Source: Glandiceps talaboti (lineage: Eukaryota > Hemichordata > Enteropneusta > Spengelidae). From it: a stretch of 64,000 nucleotides of DNA. The stretch lies in the NCBI RefSeq assembly GCF_964340395.1, contig NC_135570.1, forward strand, positions 8,685,322 through 8,749,321, read 5' to 3'. A model generated the notes under the pieces. That model was not told where the DNA came from, did no database searches, and saw nothing but the letters and a program-made list of their open reading frames with translations. Of the stretch, positions 51,291-63,409 are shown in pieces. Positions within the stretch are counted from its first letter, which is position 1. Each line of letters starts with the position of its first letter. Both the position numbers and the translations under genes were made by a program.

Positions 51291-53208
51291 ACTTTGCCAT
51301 GCCTATAGCACTATTGAACCTTGTCAGTTCAGTTGTACTAAAAAAACCAACAATTATTGCTATTTCCCATCCACTTTATCGCTTACATTTAGTCAAATTT
51401 AAATCATTTCAATTCGACATTGTGTATAGAAGATGGAAAAAATGTTAATACATGAAACCTTGTTCTGTACTACTTTTCCCCTTGGCAGTAACTCGTGTAC
51501 ATCAGCGTGATGTACAGATAGCAGCTGTGTTCTATCCTTAAAAGCCGGCTAATTGATAGCATGTCCTTAAAAAGCGTATTTGTTAGATCTTGTGTTTTCA
51601 GGTATTTAGCATTTCCAAAGTTAATTAAGTTGAGTGGCCTACAAAAAGTTCTGCTATTCAACTTCATTGTTACTGGGCATCAAAATTAAAGATGGCGCCA
51701 TTTACTGCCTAGGGTAGAGAGTAATAACTGTAGTATTGGCACACGTTTCTTTTTAAGCCTTAAAAGCCCCTTATTCAATCCCGAGTTCCTACTTTGGTGT
51801 TCTCTTATAAACAGAGCCATAAGAATTAGATATAGTAATTATTTTAGATATGTTATTATTTATATACGTTTTTCTAAAACTCTGCTGGACAAAATTCTTA
51901 CCCAAATTTTAACCTTAATCCTAATTCGACTACATTTCATATTTGCCAAATATGATCCTTAATCTTCTGAGGGAGAAACACACATGTAAACACAAGTAGT
52001 AGGGAATATAAGTATTTAGATTATTCTATTATTCAGATTTACAAGGAGAGAGCAATTTTGCAGAGTATCTTTCATGACAAAGTTGCACGCACGACTAGTA
52101 AAATGGATTTCCCACTCAAGTTACAATGGTACTTAAGAATTGGTCTGCTAATGAAGGCTAATGGCTTTTTTTGCAAGAAAGGAGAAAAGTACCTTACTGT
52201 ACCTTCACTGAAACAATTAAAATATCTACACAGATGTGTAATGCGTCCATGAGAATTTGTACAAGATACCTTAAAAAGAAATACAGTTAACTGGACTGGG
52301 GTATCCCCAACTGTTGATTTGTCTGCCTTCTGTGTTTTAAATATGTAACCAAGGATACTATGGCAAGAAAATCTACAGGGAATAGAAGTAAATGCCATAA
52401 CTTTACCTTTTTCAATGTAAAATGTTTACGGTCGGCAGCTTAAACTAGGGTTGGTCAAGTTATCGGAAACATACTTTTTTTGCCTTAACAAGTTAAAGTA
52501 CGTAATCTCCTCCTAATAAACAGGTGCGCTAAAGTGTTGTGGTAGTTTGAATACGTAACATGTTACAAAACGACAGTTGTGTGGGCATAACTGGGCTAAA
52601 AGTGCCAATTATATTCACTCATGACTCAACCTAGCCATGGGCTAATACTAATAGATAGTACAAATCCCCTAGAGTATTACTTCCCATGTATGTACTTTGA
52701 GGTCATGCAGTGATGTATTGTAAAGATAGTGCTAATCGTAGTGTAACCAAACTGAGTTATTTATCAAAATTCAAGTGAACTATGAAGCAACAGTAAAACC
52801 TATGCTATGACAAAAAAATAAAATCACATTTTCATTCCTGAATTGCATAACATTGATCACATCAACTGACTGTGCCTGGCAAATTTAGAAATGTCTCCAT
52901 GCAACTGTAAACCAATCTATTCATGACCCAATAACATCTGAGTTTGAGTTTAGCTAGAATATCACATTTAAAACCCTATTACCGGTAGGCTTACAGGGCA
53001 GGGTTTCTATTTCAGGTTCTCGCATTAGTAATACAAAGAGTGTCAAAAGTCATCTGATTAGGGTTGCTGTGATGTCATCAGCAGGGACTCTCACATACAC
53101 CCTTGCAGGAAAATGTCTGAAATCTATCACATGCAGTGAAGCTTCTTTACAAGATTTAAAGATTAGTAATCAAAGTTATGATGGTGTTATTTTATCATCG
53201 ACAAACCT
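51291..53208. other. No gene recognised
   Basis: Short open frames on both strands, for example 52058-52252 and its antisense, have no domain or splice support. Confidence 0.45.
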
Positions 53209-53401
53209 TCAGTTGAAAGCATAGCCCCCCCCAAAAAAAACAAACAAAAAACAACAACAAAAAACAAAAAAACAACAACAAAACAAAACAAAACAAAACA
53301 AAAAAAACCTTGTGTGTTGTATTGTGCAAGATGATAAGCATTTTGCAATTTTAACATGAAAATACTTCATCAGAATTTCAGACACAAAACAAAGTGGCAT
53401 G

Positions 53402-53698
53402 CATATGTCTCACATAGTATGTTACCTTTGTGCTAGGTTTGGCTGAAATCGGTTGGTGCATGCCAGAGATATGAGGGTAAACACACAATTAACAAATATG
53501 GCTGCCATTTGGCCACATTTGATTTGGTCACAAAAGAAAATGACGTGCATATGTCTCACATAGCATGTTACCTTTGGGCCAGGTTTGGTTGAAATCGGTT
53601 GGTGCATGCCACAGATATGCAGGTGAATGACAGATGGACAGATGGACGAACAGAGCCCTACGTATAAGCCCCCTTCAGGTGGTGCCCATTGGGGGCTA
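53402..53698. repeat. Tandem repeat, about 133-bp unit, two copies
   Basis: CATATGTCTCACATAGTATG...GAAATCGGTTGGTGCATGCC occurs at about 53402 and 53548. The second unit is followed by GATGGACAGATGGACGAACA and a hairpin GCCCCCTTCAGG...TTGGGGGC. Confidence 0.85.
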
Positions 53699-53847
53699 AA
53701 AATCATACTTTAGTTCATAACGGTGATCACTAAGCTTTTAAGTGTACTAAAGGTAGAAGTATGCCTGACTTGAGTTTTCCTTTAAGCTGTCCATTAATTA
53801 TTCCAGACAACATAGTCAATATCCATGAAGACAACATACATGGATAC

Positions 53848-53979
53848 TGTTTTTTATTACAGATTCAATTACACCTTGTCAAACGTTGATTGAAATTGTA
53901 CAACAGAATGAAGAATTACCAGAATGCTGTTTTTTATTACAGATTCAATTACACCTTGTCAAACGTTGATTGAAATTGC
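53848..53979. repeat. Tandem duplication, about 80-bp spacing
   Basis: The 50-base segment CTGTTTTTTATTACAGATTC...GTTGATTGAAATTG is present twice without change (starts near 53848 and 53927). Confidence 0.93.
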
Positions 53980-55735
53980 CAATACCATTAAATGTAGAAT
54001 TATAATGTGTCTCAGAAATAAACTTTTGTCCCTACCTTGTTCAAGAAAACTTCACCCTATTCTCAGTTTAGAGTCACTAAAAAGAATCTGGGCTATTTGA
54101 ACAAATTTTTTAAATAGAGGTCAAAATGATAGTCATTTTAGAATCCAATATGACCTTTGAACTCTGTGGGAAGATAAATGGTTGTTGATTTTCCTGAAAA
54201 CAAGGTATGAACCCCAACATTTCTTTTATATTTCTAAGAATCAGGAACAAGCTTTCATACGGTAAAGTTTGGAGTCAATCTGAGGCGCATTCTGCCAGAC
54301 ACAAACTTGGATAACTTCACCCTATGTATGTGAACCAATACATACAATTTTAGATACATGTGCAACAGATAGGATACAACATATCTAAGAGATGTTAAAA
54401 GAAAGTGTACAAAGGAATTGAAAGATAGACACCTCATGTCACTTTTAATAAAATATTGAAATAGCACCGAGTCATCAGGAGAATTTTAATTTCTGTAGAA
54501 AACATACAATATGACAAAGCTGAAATAGTGCCAAAAAAAAAAATTATAATGCCTAAGAAGATATAGACATAAAAATAGAAACGGAAAACAAAACCATGCT
54601 GCTCCTGTTGAGATTGGGGTGATCAATCATAATCTTTATACAACTTCAGACAATGGACGAACAGAATCTGTTACAAACAGGAAAAAGTGAACAACTAGCA
54701 ACATTTAACTTTAAGTCATTGCATAGACAGCCATATCAAGTGTCAACATATCAAATGTTAACATGGATCTCCAACATATCAAATGTCAACTTGGATCTTC
54801 TACAATTTTCCTAATTACTTTCCAACAAAAAACTTGTAATACTGGTTAGCTTGAATTGTCATGGCAATATTTGATGAAAATAATGATGTTTTTCCTCTTT
54901 GATCTTTAGGTAATCAACAACCTACTACTTGCTAATAAAGGTAACTTACATATACACTACTATGGTCATATCTAATTTCAACGTTGATAAATTGGAAATA
55001 CATTTCTGTTATATGTTCTAGCGCAATTTGTTTTCAAGGACTTTCATGAATACAACATTTCAAAAGAATAGTATGGTTCAGGTAATGCATTGCGTGACCT
55101 GTACTGGCCTTCAATTTTACAGAGAAAACTCAGAAAACCCATTTTAGATATCTTGTGCAGAGCAATTGGCACAGGTCAACAAGTAAAAGAGGCTTCTTAT
55201 ATTATAACATATGTTTCTACCTTGTATACTTAAACTTAAATCTTTATCCCTACTTGCAGTTCTTCTAGGAGATTACAGCTCATTTCACAAACTAAAGAAT
55301 GAAATGTTTACATAGATGTTGATAAATTACTAGTATTGTTTCAAAGTTAGTCTCCAAGTGTACTTCACTTGTGGAAGTGTACAGTAATTACTTGAAGATT
55401 TATACTGGATACTGATAAGTAGACTATGCATTTGCCTGAATGAATAGACAACTTTATAGTAGGAGTTTTCTGGTTTTCCTTGACTAAATCTGGCCTTCTT
55501 TCAGAGAGATAAATGCTCTTTAATTTTGTGTTTGAATGAGTCCATATAAATACCTGCAAATTATAACTATGAAAGAATGCATGAGCTCAAAGTAGAATTA
55601 CTTACTATCATAGCATAGCATAGCAGCCACCGGAAGCAGCCATATCATTCAAAAACACACTGGCCTAGTATTTCCAGACAAGGTAACTACTAAGTGTGTG
55701 CACCCTGGTGTTTACTGCTGATATTATCTCTAAGT

Positions 55736-55966
55736 TTTAGTGTAACTTCAACTATATCTGTCACTGTTGTAGCAAATGTACAGACAAAGTTGGAAATTCT
55801 AGTAATGTAACAACATCTATGTAAACATTTTTGTTGTTTATTTTGTCAAATCAGCTGTAACCCACAACAAGTTTACATAGATGTTGATACATTACTATTG
55901 TATTGTTTCAAAGTCTCTCCATGTTTACTTCAACACTGACAGACATGCTGAAGTTACACTAGAAGT
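55736..55966. mobile_element. MITE-like element with about 98-bp inverted ends
   Basis: The left arm 55736-55833 (TTTTAGTGTAACTTCAACTA...ACATCTATGTAAAC) is inverted at 55868-55966 with about 80% identity. A related half occurs at 55303-55400 (TTTACATAGATGTTGATAAA). No coding frame. Confidence 0.82.
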
Positions 55967-56234
55967 AAAATACTATCTGCAATAATCACTAGGGTGACAT
56001 ATGTAGTAGCTGCCATGTCTGACAAAAATACTCAAATGTTACAACTATATTGAATGGTATGGCTGCTACAATAGCAAGTAAATTTGCATGTGTGCAATCT
56101 GGTAGATTCATTTTAACTTGCAGGTATTTACAATGGCATGCTCAAACACAAAATAGATGTATTGTATTTCTGAATATCAACCTAGTCAAGGAACGGCAAA
56201 AAACTCATCTATTCTTTCAGTCAAATGCATAGTT

Positions 56235-56625
56235 TAGTTCCTGACGACCATATTCCGATTTTACACTATGTTCATCTTCATTCATTATGTGTAGTCAATC
56301 TCGTTATTCTGTGCTCCCCCTATAGCATTCATATAAACGTTATGATGTCGAATCCCCACGTGATTTTAGTTTAAAGACTGGAGATGGAGTTCGGTTGGAC
56401 ATTTGCATATCATATCAGTCCTAGAAAGGTCAACAATGTTTGACCTTTGATTTCCCACTATCCTACTTGACAATGCTTTATGACGACAGCCTGCCAATTT
56501 GTGATGTATTACGCTTCACCCAGCATGGGGCTTAACCACATTTAATGCCTAGAGTAACAAGATTGACTAGACCTAATGAATGACGACAACATAGGGCAAA
56601 ATCGGAATAAGGTTGTCAGGAACTA
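56235..56625. mobile_element. MITE-like element with about 80-bp inverted ends
   Basis: The ends TAGTTCCTGACGACCATATT and AATAAGGTTGTCAGGAACTA are inverted copies, and similarity continues for about 80 bases. TA at both edges could be part of the element or a 2-bp duplication. 391 bp, non-coding. Confidence 0.85.
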
Positions 56626-57270
56626 GACTATCAAATGCTTGGATGATCATAGTTAGTTCATCAGTGTCCCATTGAGATATGTTATAAAACCTGCATCTAA
56701 TTTCCTGTACACTTCAACAAGTGAAGTCAACTCAGAGACAAACTTAGAAACCTGATAATAGCCTTTGATAATCATCTGCATTTGGCTTCGCTCTCTGTAC
56801 ATGCATCATTGATCAAATCCTTCAAGCTTCCTTACCAATACGTGATGTAACTTCACCATGACTGCCAAATAAAATACTTCCTATTTCCAGGACTCGCTTT
56901 TGAATATAGTCAGCTTCTGCCTTGATGGCAAACCGGACACTAACAAGTTTTGAATTTTGTGATCTGTTTACAAACGGCAATGTACATAACAACAGTTAAG
57001 GAAGTAGTCAAAAAATTCCAGCGACTGACCTTATATTGACAAAGTGTGCTAGTCCTTAATATGCAAATTATTGCCCAGGTAAAGCTCAAGCTTTCTTCAT
57101 AGAAATACAGCAGTATGTAATCAGGGTATATGAAACTAGTAATTTGTCAACATCTAGTATGTTAATATTTCCATTAGCTAATCTCTTCATAATGAACTGT
57201 AACAATAGATATGAATGTTTCTACCTTGTATGATAAAACTCAACTCTATCCCTGTTTAATATACAGCTGA

Positions 57271-57373
57271 CTAGTAAGTCAATTGCTTAGGAACTTCCCA
57301 TGGAAATTCGGGTCTTCCAAAGTGCCCATAACAACTGGTGCTCTTGAAAATTGGTTTCTGCAGATCCAGGTCC
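57271..57373 (-). CDS. MAT2A-like: S-adenosylmethionine synthase (MAT), last coding exon
   Basis: On the minus strand, after a TTTGCAG acceptor, the frame gives (R)[19 protein letters not shown], then [14 protein letters not shown] and TAG. This is the conserved C-terminus of eukaryotic methionine adenosyltransferase, which makes S-adenosylmethionine from methionine and ATP in the cytosol. The YGHFGR...FPWE block is diagnostic. The first base completes the Arg codon split by the intron, matching the phase of the exon at 63276-63409. The longer frame on the same strand (57279-57518) is a shadow in another phase. Confidence 0.95.
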
Positions 57374-57625
57374 CTGCAAAAAAAAAAGGAGGATTACTTG
57401 CAATGAACAAATATTCCATTCCATTGCCTTGGATCAAATAACTGACTCTGCATGACTGCATTGAAAAACTGCCTTGTTTTCGAAAGGAAATTGGACCAAA
57501 GATATGCTGGCTGTTCAAGTCTAATTTGATTTAAATAAAATAATCACACAACCCTTGTTTGCTTTGTCTGTCTCTAGGATACCAAATTAATGCTTAGCAA
57601 GAGGCTATGAATCTTAGTTACGCTA

Positions 57626-57672
57626 TGTAAGTACGTACGTACGTACGTACGTACGTACGTACGTACATACGT

Positions 57673-57706
<34 letters not shown>

Positions 57707-57776
57707 CCACCCATCCATCCATCCATCCATCCATCCATACATACATACACACACACACACACAGACAGACATACAT

Positions 57777-57815
<39 letters not shown>

Positions 57816-57829
57816 CATACATACATACA

Positions 57830-57860
<31 letters not shown>
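57626..57860. repeat. Composite tetranucleotide array (ACGT)n-(ACAT)n-(AC)n-(ATCC)n-(ATAC)n
   Basis: Blocks of ACGT, ACAT, AC, CCAT, ATAC, AC, CAGA and ATAC follow one another. Related units sit next to each other. Confidence 0.95.
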
Positions 57861-58254
57861 GGGCATACAGACTTTTGACCTTTACAATGTCTGTATTTCA
57901 TATAAGATTATCACACCTAATTACTCACTGAATCGAGTGGGAAATCAAATTTCTGGCAATGAACAAGTGAAGGTCACATTCTCATTTTCAATTAGTATGT
58001 AATTAACCTTCATGCAACAGATATATTTCCCTGGAGATGGCAATGAACAGAACGATACAGAAGTGTAGAATGTCGTATTCTCACCAACCAGTTCTAGAAC
58101 ATTGAAAATGTGATAATCTCAAAAATAAAGTGTTTGACAGTATTTCATTTCATAGTGACTTCAGAGCTTGATGTGCTGCATTCATTTTATATTTGTCCTA
58201 TTTGTGATTGTATTTGGTATATCACGTGTCAATAATAAACAATTCTATTCTCCA

Positions 58255-59845
58255 CAGCTCTGATGTTATTAACAACTTACATGACACTTTCAGAGCGGTT
58301 TTGTATCAACAACTCTACTGTTATTAACAATCTATGACAACATTTTCAGTGCGACTTCATACCCAGTGTGACTTTGTACCCAGTGTGACTTTGTACCAAG
58401 TGTGACTTCATACCCAGTGTGACTTCATACCCAGTGTGACTTTGTACCCAGTGTGACTTCATACCCAGTGTGACTTCATACCCAGTGTGACTTTGTACCC
58501 AGTGTGACTTTGTACCCAGTGTGACTTTGTACTATCAACTCTACTGTTATTAACAATCTACAATGACATTTCCTGTGTGACTTCATACCCAGTGTGACTT
58601 CATACCCAGTGTGACTTTGTACCCAGTATGACTTCATACCCAGTGTAACTTTGTACCATCAACTCTACTTTTATTAACAATCTACAATGACATATCCTGT
58701 GTGACTTCATACCCAGTGTGACTTTGTACCCAGTGTGACTTTGTACCCAGTGTGACTTCATACCCAGTGTGACTTTGTACCCAGTATGACTTCATACCCA
58801 GTGTAACTTTGTACCATCCACTCTACTGTTATTAACAATCTACAATGACATTTCCTGTGTGACTTCATACCCAGTGTGACTTTGTACCCAGTGACTTTGT
58901 ACCATCATACCCAGTGTGACTTTGTACCCAGTGTGACTTTTTACCATCAACTCTACTGTTATTAACAATCTACAACATTTCCTGTGCACTTCATACCCAG
59001 TGTGACTTTGTACCCAGTGTGATTTCATACCCAGTGTGACTTTGTACAATCATACCCAGTGTGACTTTGTACCCAGTGTGACTTTGTACTATCAACTCTG
59101 CTGTTATTAACAATCTACAATGACATTTCCTGTGTGACTTCATACCCAGTGTGACTTTGTACCCAGTGTGACTTTGTACCCAGTGTGACTTCATACCCAG
59201 TGTGACTTCATACCCAGTGTGACTTTGTACCCAGTGTGACTTCATACCCAGTGTGACTTTGTACCCAGTGTGACTGTACCCAGTGTGACTTCATACCCAG
59301 TGTGACTTTGTACCCAGTGTGACTTCATACCCAGTGTGACTTTGTACCCAGTGTGACTTTGTACCCAGTGTGACTTCATACCCAGTGTGACTTCATACCC
59401 AGTGTGACTTTGTACCCAGTGTGACTTTGTACCCAGTGTGACTTCATACCCAGTGTGACTTCATACCCAGTGTGACTTCATACCCAGTGTGACTTTGTAC
59501 CCAGTGTGACTTTGTACCCAGTGTGACTTCATACCCAGTGTGACTTTGTACCCAGTGTGACTTTGTACCCAGTGTGACTTCATACCCAGTGTGACTTCAT
59601 ACCCAGTGTGACTTTGTACCCAGTGTGACTTTGTACTATCAACTCTACTGTTATTAACAATCTACAATGACATTTCCTGTGCGACTTCATACCCAGTGTG
59701 ACTTTGTACCCAGTGTGACTTTGTACCCAGTGTGACTTAAATGTACCATCAACACTGCAGATATTAACAACTTACAATGACACAGAGCGACTTTGTACCC
59801 AGTGTGACTTTGTACCATCAACTCTGCTATTATTAACAACTAAGA
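58255..59845. repeat. 17-bp minisatellite with higher-order spacer units
   Basis: The main unit CCCAGTGTGACTTTGTA has one common variant with TTCATA in place of TTTGTA; together they recur roughly 65 times. About every 6-30 units a spacer near 50 bp (CAACTCTACTGTTATTAACA ATCTACAATGACATTTCC) interrupts, at about 58525, 58650, 58815, 58945, 59090, 59635, 59745 and 59815. The left edge (58255-58360) shows spacer-type units without expansion, so the 17-mer array probably grew inside an older tandem repeat. Frames reading SHTGYKVTLG are artefacts. Confidence 0.96.
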
Positions 59846-60576
59846 TGATACATTCACATCGATTTCGTACCAAAGCCATGTTCGTGACTTGGATACGGTG
59901 TTCATTATTTCTGTTACTCCTGTCTTCTAGCTACGAATCAATGTTACACCTTTAGGCCATTGAATTATAGTAAACCTTGGTAAACACCTACACTTCTTAA
60001 GCATCCTTCCTTCAATTTCTAGCTGAATAGTCATTGCCATCTCAGAGATTTTATATACAAAATAACATATCACTATAATCCTACAGCTTTGTAATCCTCA
60101 CTAGATATAATGTATTTGTACTTTCATGACTTTGACCTTGGCCAGTAGGTGTAACCCATTTCACTTTTTCAAACAACTAAATAAGCTTTGAATATTGATA
60201 ACTATAGTGAAAAGGGATCACTCTCGCATACACTATTAAGAAGACATTTTTGTATACAATATTAACTTCCTTTAGGGTGTTGGAAATGTATTCAATAATT
60301 TTTTTGATATCAAAGAATAAGTATACAATTACAGAATTTCATTTCAAATCTTCATTCATGTCCACGGCCTTCAGTAGTTGATTTATGGACAAGTATAAAC
60401 TGCAATGTCATATTCTGGCTAGGGCAACATTTGTACTAACTTGTATGTGTCTCGTGATCTGACCTACCATACATTTCTTTCAATCAACCAAATAATTAAA
60501 AAATCATGATCAGAAAAACCATAACTAAAGATCACAGATGGTGACACCACAAGTGTCTATAAAAGGCAAATATATA

Positions 60577-60720
60577 GTTTAAAGTTACACTAGCTGTAAC
60601 TTGAATATTTCTTTGATTTTTTTTTGATTTTTTTTTAGATATAATAATTTATTCATAATATAGTGAACCGTATTGAATCAACAGTGCTCATTGAGGGTTA
60701 AAAATGTATTTTCATAAGGT
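60577..60720. mobile_element. MITE family B, fragment
   Basis: GTTTAAAGTTACACTAGCTG matches the ends of the 11191 and 37023 copies. It also contains ACCGTATTGAATCAACAGTG, the inverted form of their GATTCAATAC block. Confidence 0.5.
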
Positions 60721-60740
60721 CTAAAAAAATGTGTTTCCAT

Positions 60741-61033
60741 TTACCCGACCCCACCTAGCTTTTCACTGCCGATCCTAAACTTTTTTTTACGTATTCGAGA
60801 AAAAAAAAAAAAAAATTGTGAAGTCTCACGAGAAATAGTGGATGTGGAAATTGCCATCAACTTAAAAAGACAATATAAAACTATTCTTCCAATCTGTAAT
60901 GGCTGTACATCTGATAGGAAGAAATAAATAACACAGAGACCATTTGGAAAACAATGGAAGACCTGAAGTACACACTCGCGCAGAAAAAAAAAAATCTACC
61001 CCACCTATTCTAAAATTGAGCGTAACCGGAACA
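60741..61033 (-). repeat. Dispersed repeat D, copy 2
   Basis: Reverse complement of 39540-39855, with expanded A runs at 60801-60815 and 60985-60994. Confidence 0.85.
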
Positions 61034-61758
61034 ACACAATTTTTTTTATTTGACCTAAGAGGGCACACTGACAGTGGTAGTCATCTACAATATCACATCA
61101 TAGACAGTCAGTGATTAATCTCATTCAACATCATCACCACAAGTCAATATGATTTCCATTTAACTAATTTAACATGTAACCTCTTTAAATGGGGACAGGC
61201 CACTGATTAGCTCTGTTTTTTGCTATTTGCCACTCCCCAGTGACACAGATTTCAAAACTTAACTTGTGTCTTTTCTTCCATTTTCTATTTTTTTTTTTGT
61301 GATGTATGAAATTCTTTCTTTTATAGTGATGTAAGTATATACCTTTGTGTGTGACGAATAACTAAAAATAAATCATTATATCATATTTGAATACTTGTAA
61401 GAATGGCTAGATTTAACATGTTTTAGTCATTGGCATTAGGATGTGTTCGTACACACACAAGAAATACATGGAATTGTTTACTAACAAACTATGTCCATTT
61501 AAAGGAGTGTCCTGTGAATAATATCTGACACAGAAGATTCCATATCAAAACATGATATTGGTGATACCCGTCATGAGAGAAATGAAATGTTTCTGATTTA
61601 AAGGGGAAAGTCACTCCAGGAAATGGTATTTTCATAATTTTTGTTTGGGTTCTGGTGAATCATATCATGATTTCTCAACACATAAATTTTGTCGAACTGC
61701 CAAGAAACACAAATTGAAACTCTTTTTACACCTCCACTTCTGTGACTTGATGTGTGTA

Positions 61759-61975
61759 CATGTATTAGATGAGCAATAAATATTCAGCACTATGTATCTA
61801 TAAAAGGTAATAAACACTTAGCAGTCATGAATATTCATTGTTCATCTAATAAACATGCATATCTTAGTCTATATTGTTTCGCATTGATTTTTCAAGTAGG
61901 AAGTCATCATAAAATTGTTTTATAAATTAAAAATCCAAAATAAATATCCAATCCTCATCCATAAGGCCACTTTAA
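61759..61975. mobile_element. Half-copy of the 36031 element plus a palindrome
   Basis: CATGTATTAGATGAGCAATA (61759) faces TTCATCTAATAAACATG (about 61843-61859). Then TTTCGCATTGATTTTTCAAG...GGCCACTTTAAG matches the right half of the 36031-36369 element. Confidence 0.6.
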
Positions 61976-62663
61976 GAAAAGGACAATTTACGAAATTTGA
62001 ACAAAGTGGTAAAAGATCTGCTTTGACAACTTTACAAATCAAGCGTATGAAATTAACTTGTCCTCACATGAATTGATTCCAAATCAATTTGAACTGTTCA
62101 ATCGAATCAAAAATGGTCTCTGTCCCCACAAGAAAACTGAGCAATGGATTTGATTTGATTTAGTGTCATGTCCCTACACATCAGATCTGATTTACTTCTG
62201 ATGTAAGATGCAAAGCACTTGAAGCCATTGCTAGGACAACATTCCATTCAACATGGAGCGCTTAGCTGGAAATAGCTTCATTTTAAAAACAATTACCTAA
62301 CAGAGCTCAATAGTGAGTGATCACTTAAAGATGAGAATGTGATCGACACTGGATTAGGTAAGGGCAATTTCAACTTTGTATACATGAGTGATCATTCTGT
62401 CAACAGTTAATTGTGACTTCACTTAACTCAATAAATGGATTAAACACCATGATCAATTTGGGTTATAAATGCCAGAATGTCGGCCTTTATGTTCACAAAA
62501 TTAAATAAAAGCGGAGGAAAATATTTAAATTTTGTGACGTAGTTAAATTAAAGACTGGAAATTTGGCAGCATAAATTGAAATCAAGGTCAGAATAATATC
62601 CCAGAGCACAGCCACGGCCTGTGCTTAGTTTTCCTGCTATTGTACATTCAATGTTAGACCAGA

Positions 62664-63148
62664 TGTAAACTGAATGCCTTCCGTAAGGGCAAACCTTTAC
62701 ATTGTTGTTCCTTCATGGCTTGTTGAAAAGAAAAATTCTGCGCTACTAGACATGATATTGTATATCCATTAGTTTTTATATCAATAAATAAATCAAAGTG
62801 CCAAAACTCCGGTGGACACACTGTACATATCTGTTTCTGCACTTTCACTGGATTTCACCATTTTAGATACTGTAAAAACCTCAACTGACATCTCATCTTT
62901 CATGCCAGTAAAATCAATTTATTAATTGTTTGTAGAAATACTGATTTTATGGCAATTTGAAGAAGCATACTTGATCCCTGGAAATTTCGGCCCAGTTTTT
63001 CCCCTCATAGTTTCCTTACTAGAGACCGGAAAATTTACAAATTTTACCAAAAGATGAATTGTTAGGTGCTTTAAAGGACCATAATAAAAAAAAATGTTCG
63101 AAGTCTTTTCATCCCTAATATATAACCTTCCTTATGGAAGGTAAAAAC
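62664..63148. repeat. Dispersed repeat, copy with inverted edges
   Basis: The edges TGCCTTCCGTAAGGGCAAAC (about 62673) and ACCTTCCTTATGGAAGGTAA (about 63125) correspond to those at 4365 and 4519. Each edge contains its own small palindrome. Confidence 0.45.
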
Positions 63149-63172
63149 GACTTACTCTTGAATTGACTCGCA

Positions 63173-63193
<21 letters not shown>
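63173..63193. repeat. Poly-C run
   Basis: C21 followed by A10. Confidence 0.95.
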
Positions 63194-63204
<11 letters not shown>

Positions 63205-63275
63205 TGAATTGATGTCTGAGGATTCAAGTATGTCACTTAAAATGTTAATTAATAAAAATAATGAGTAACAAATAC

Positions 63276-63409
63276 CTTATGATGGCACCAGGTCGAAGGT
63301 CAAAGTTCTCCTTGACAATTTTCAACAGCTCTGCTTGAGACCGACTTGTGGTTCCAAAATGGAAAACAGTAACAGACAGGGGCTCCACTAAACCAATGCC
63401 ATAGGCAAC
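63276..63409 (-). CDS. MAT2A-like: S-adenosylmethionine synthase (MAT), penultimate coding exon
   Basis: A 134-bp exon on the minus strand between acceptor TTTTAATTAG and donor GTATTT. It encodes [20 protein letters not shown], then [20 protein letters not shown] and GAIIR, with the last Arg codon split by the intron. This is the C-terminal domain of MAT; FDLRPG is conserved through eukaryotes. Together with the exon at 57271 it covers about the last 78 residues of a protein that is normally near 395 residues. The 5' exons lie beyond the window. The frame is intact and splice sites are canonical, so it is taken as functional. The choice between paralogues cannot be made from this part. Confidence 0.95.

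Larger units (their letters stand above)
57374..63275 (-). other. MAT last intron (5.9 kb)
   Basis: Donor AG|GTATTT at 63275 and acceptor TTTGCAG at 57374. It contains a tetranucleotide array, the 17-bp minisatellite, and several dispersed repeats. Stretches 59850-60576 and 61034-61758 show nothing recognisable. Confidence 0.9.

Noticed and set aside
57279-57518. 79-codon minus-strand frame over the MAT exon
   Set aside because: A shadow in the wrong phase; the real MAT frame with acceptor and stop is 57271-57373.
58840-59245. Minus-strand frames reading SHTGYKVTLG repeats
   Set aside because: Products of the 17-bp minisatellite; three units make 17 codons in any phase.
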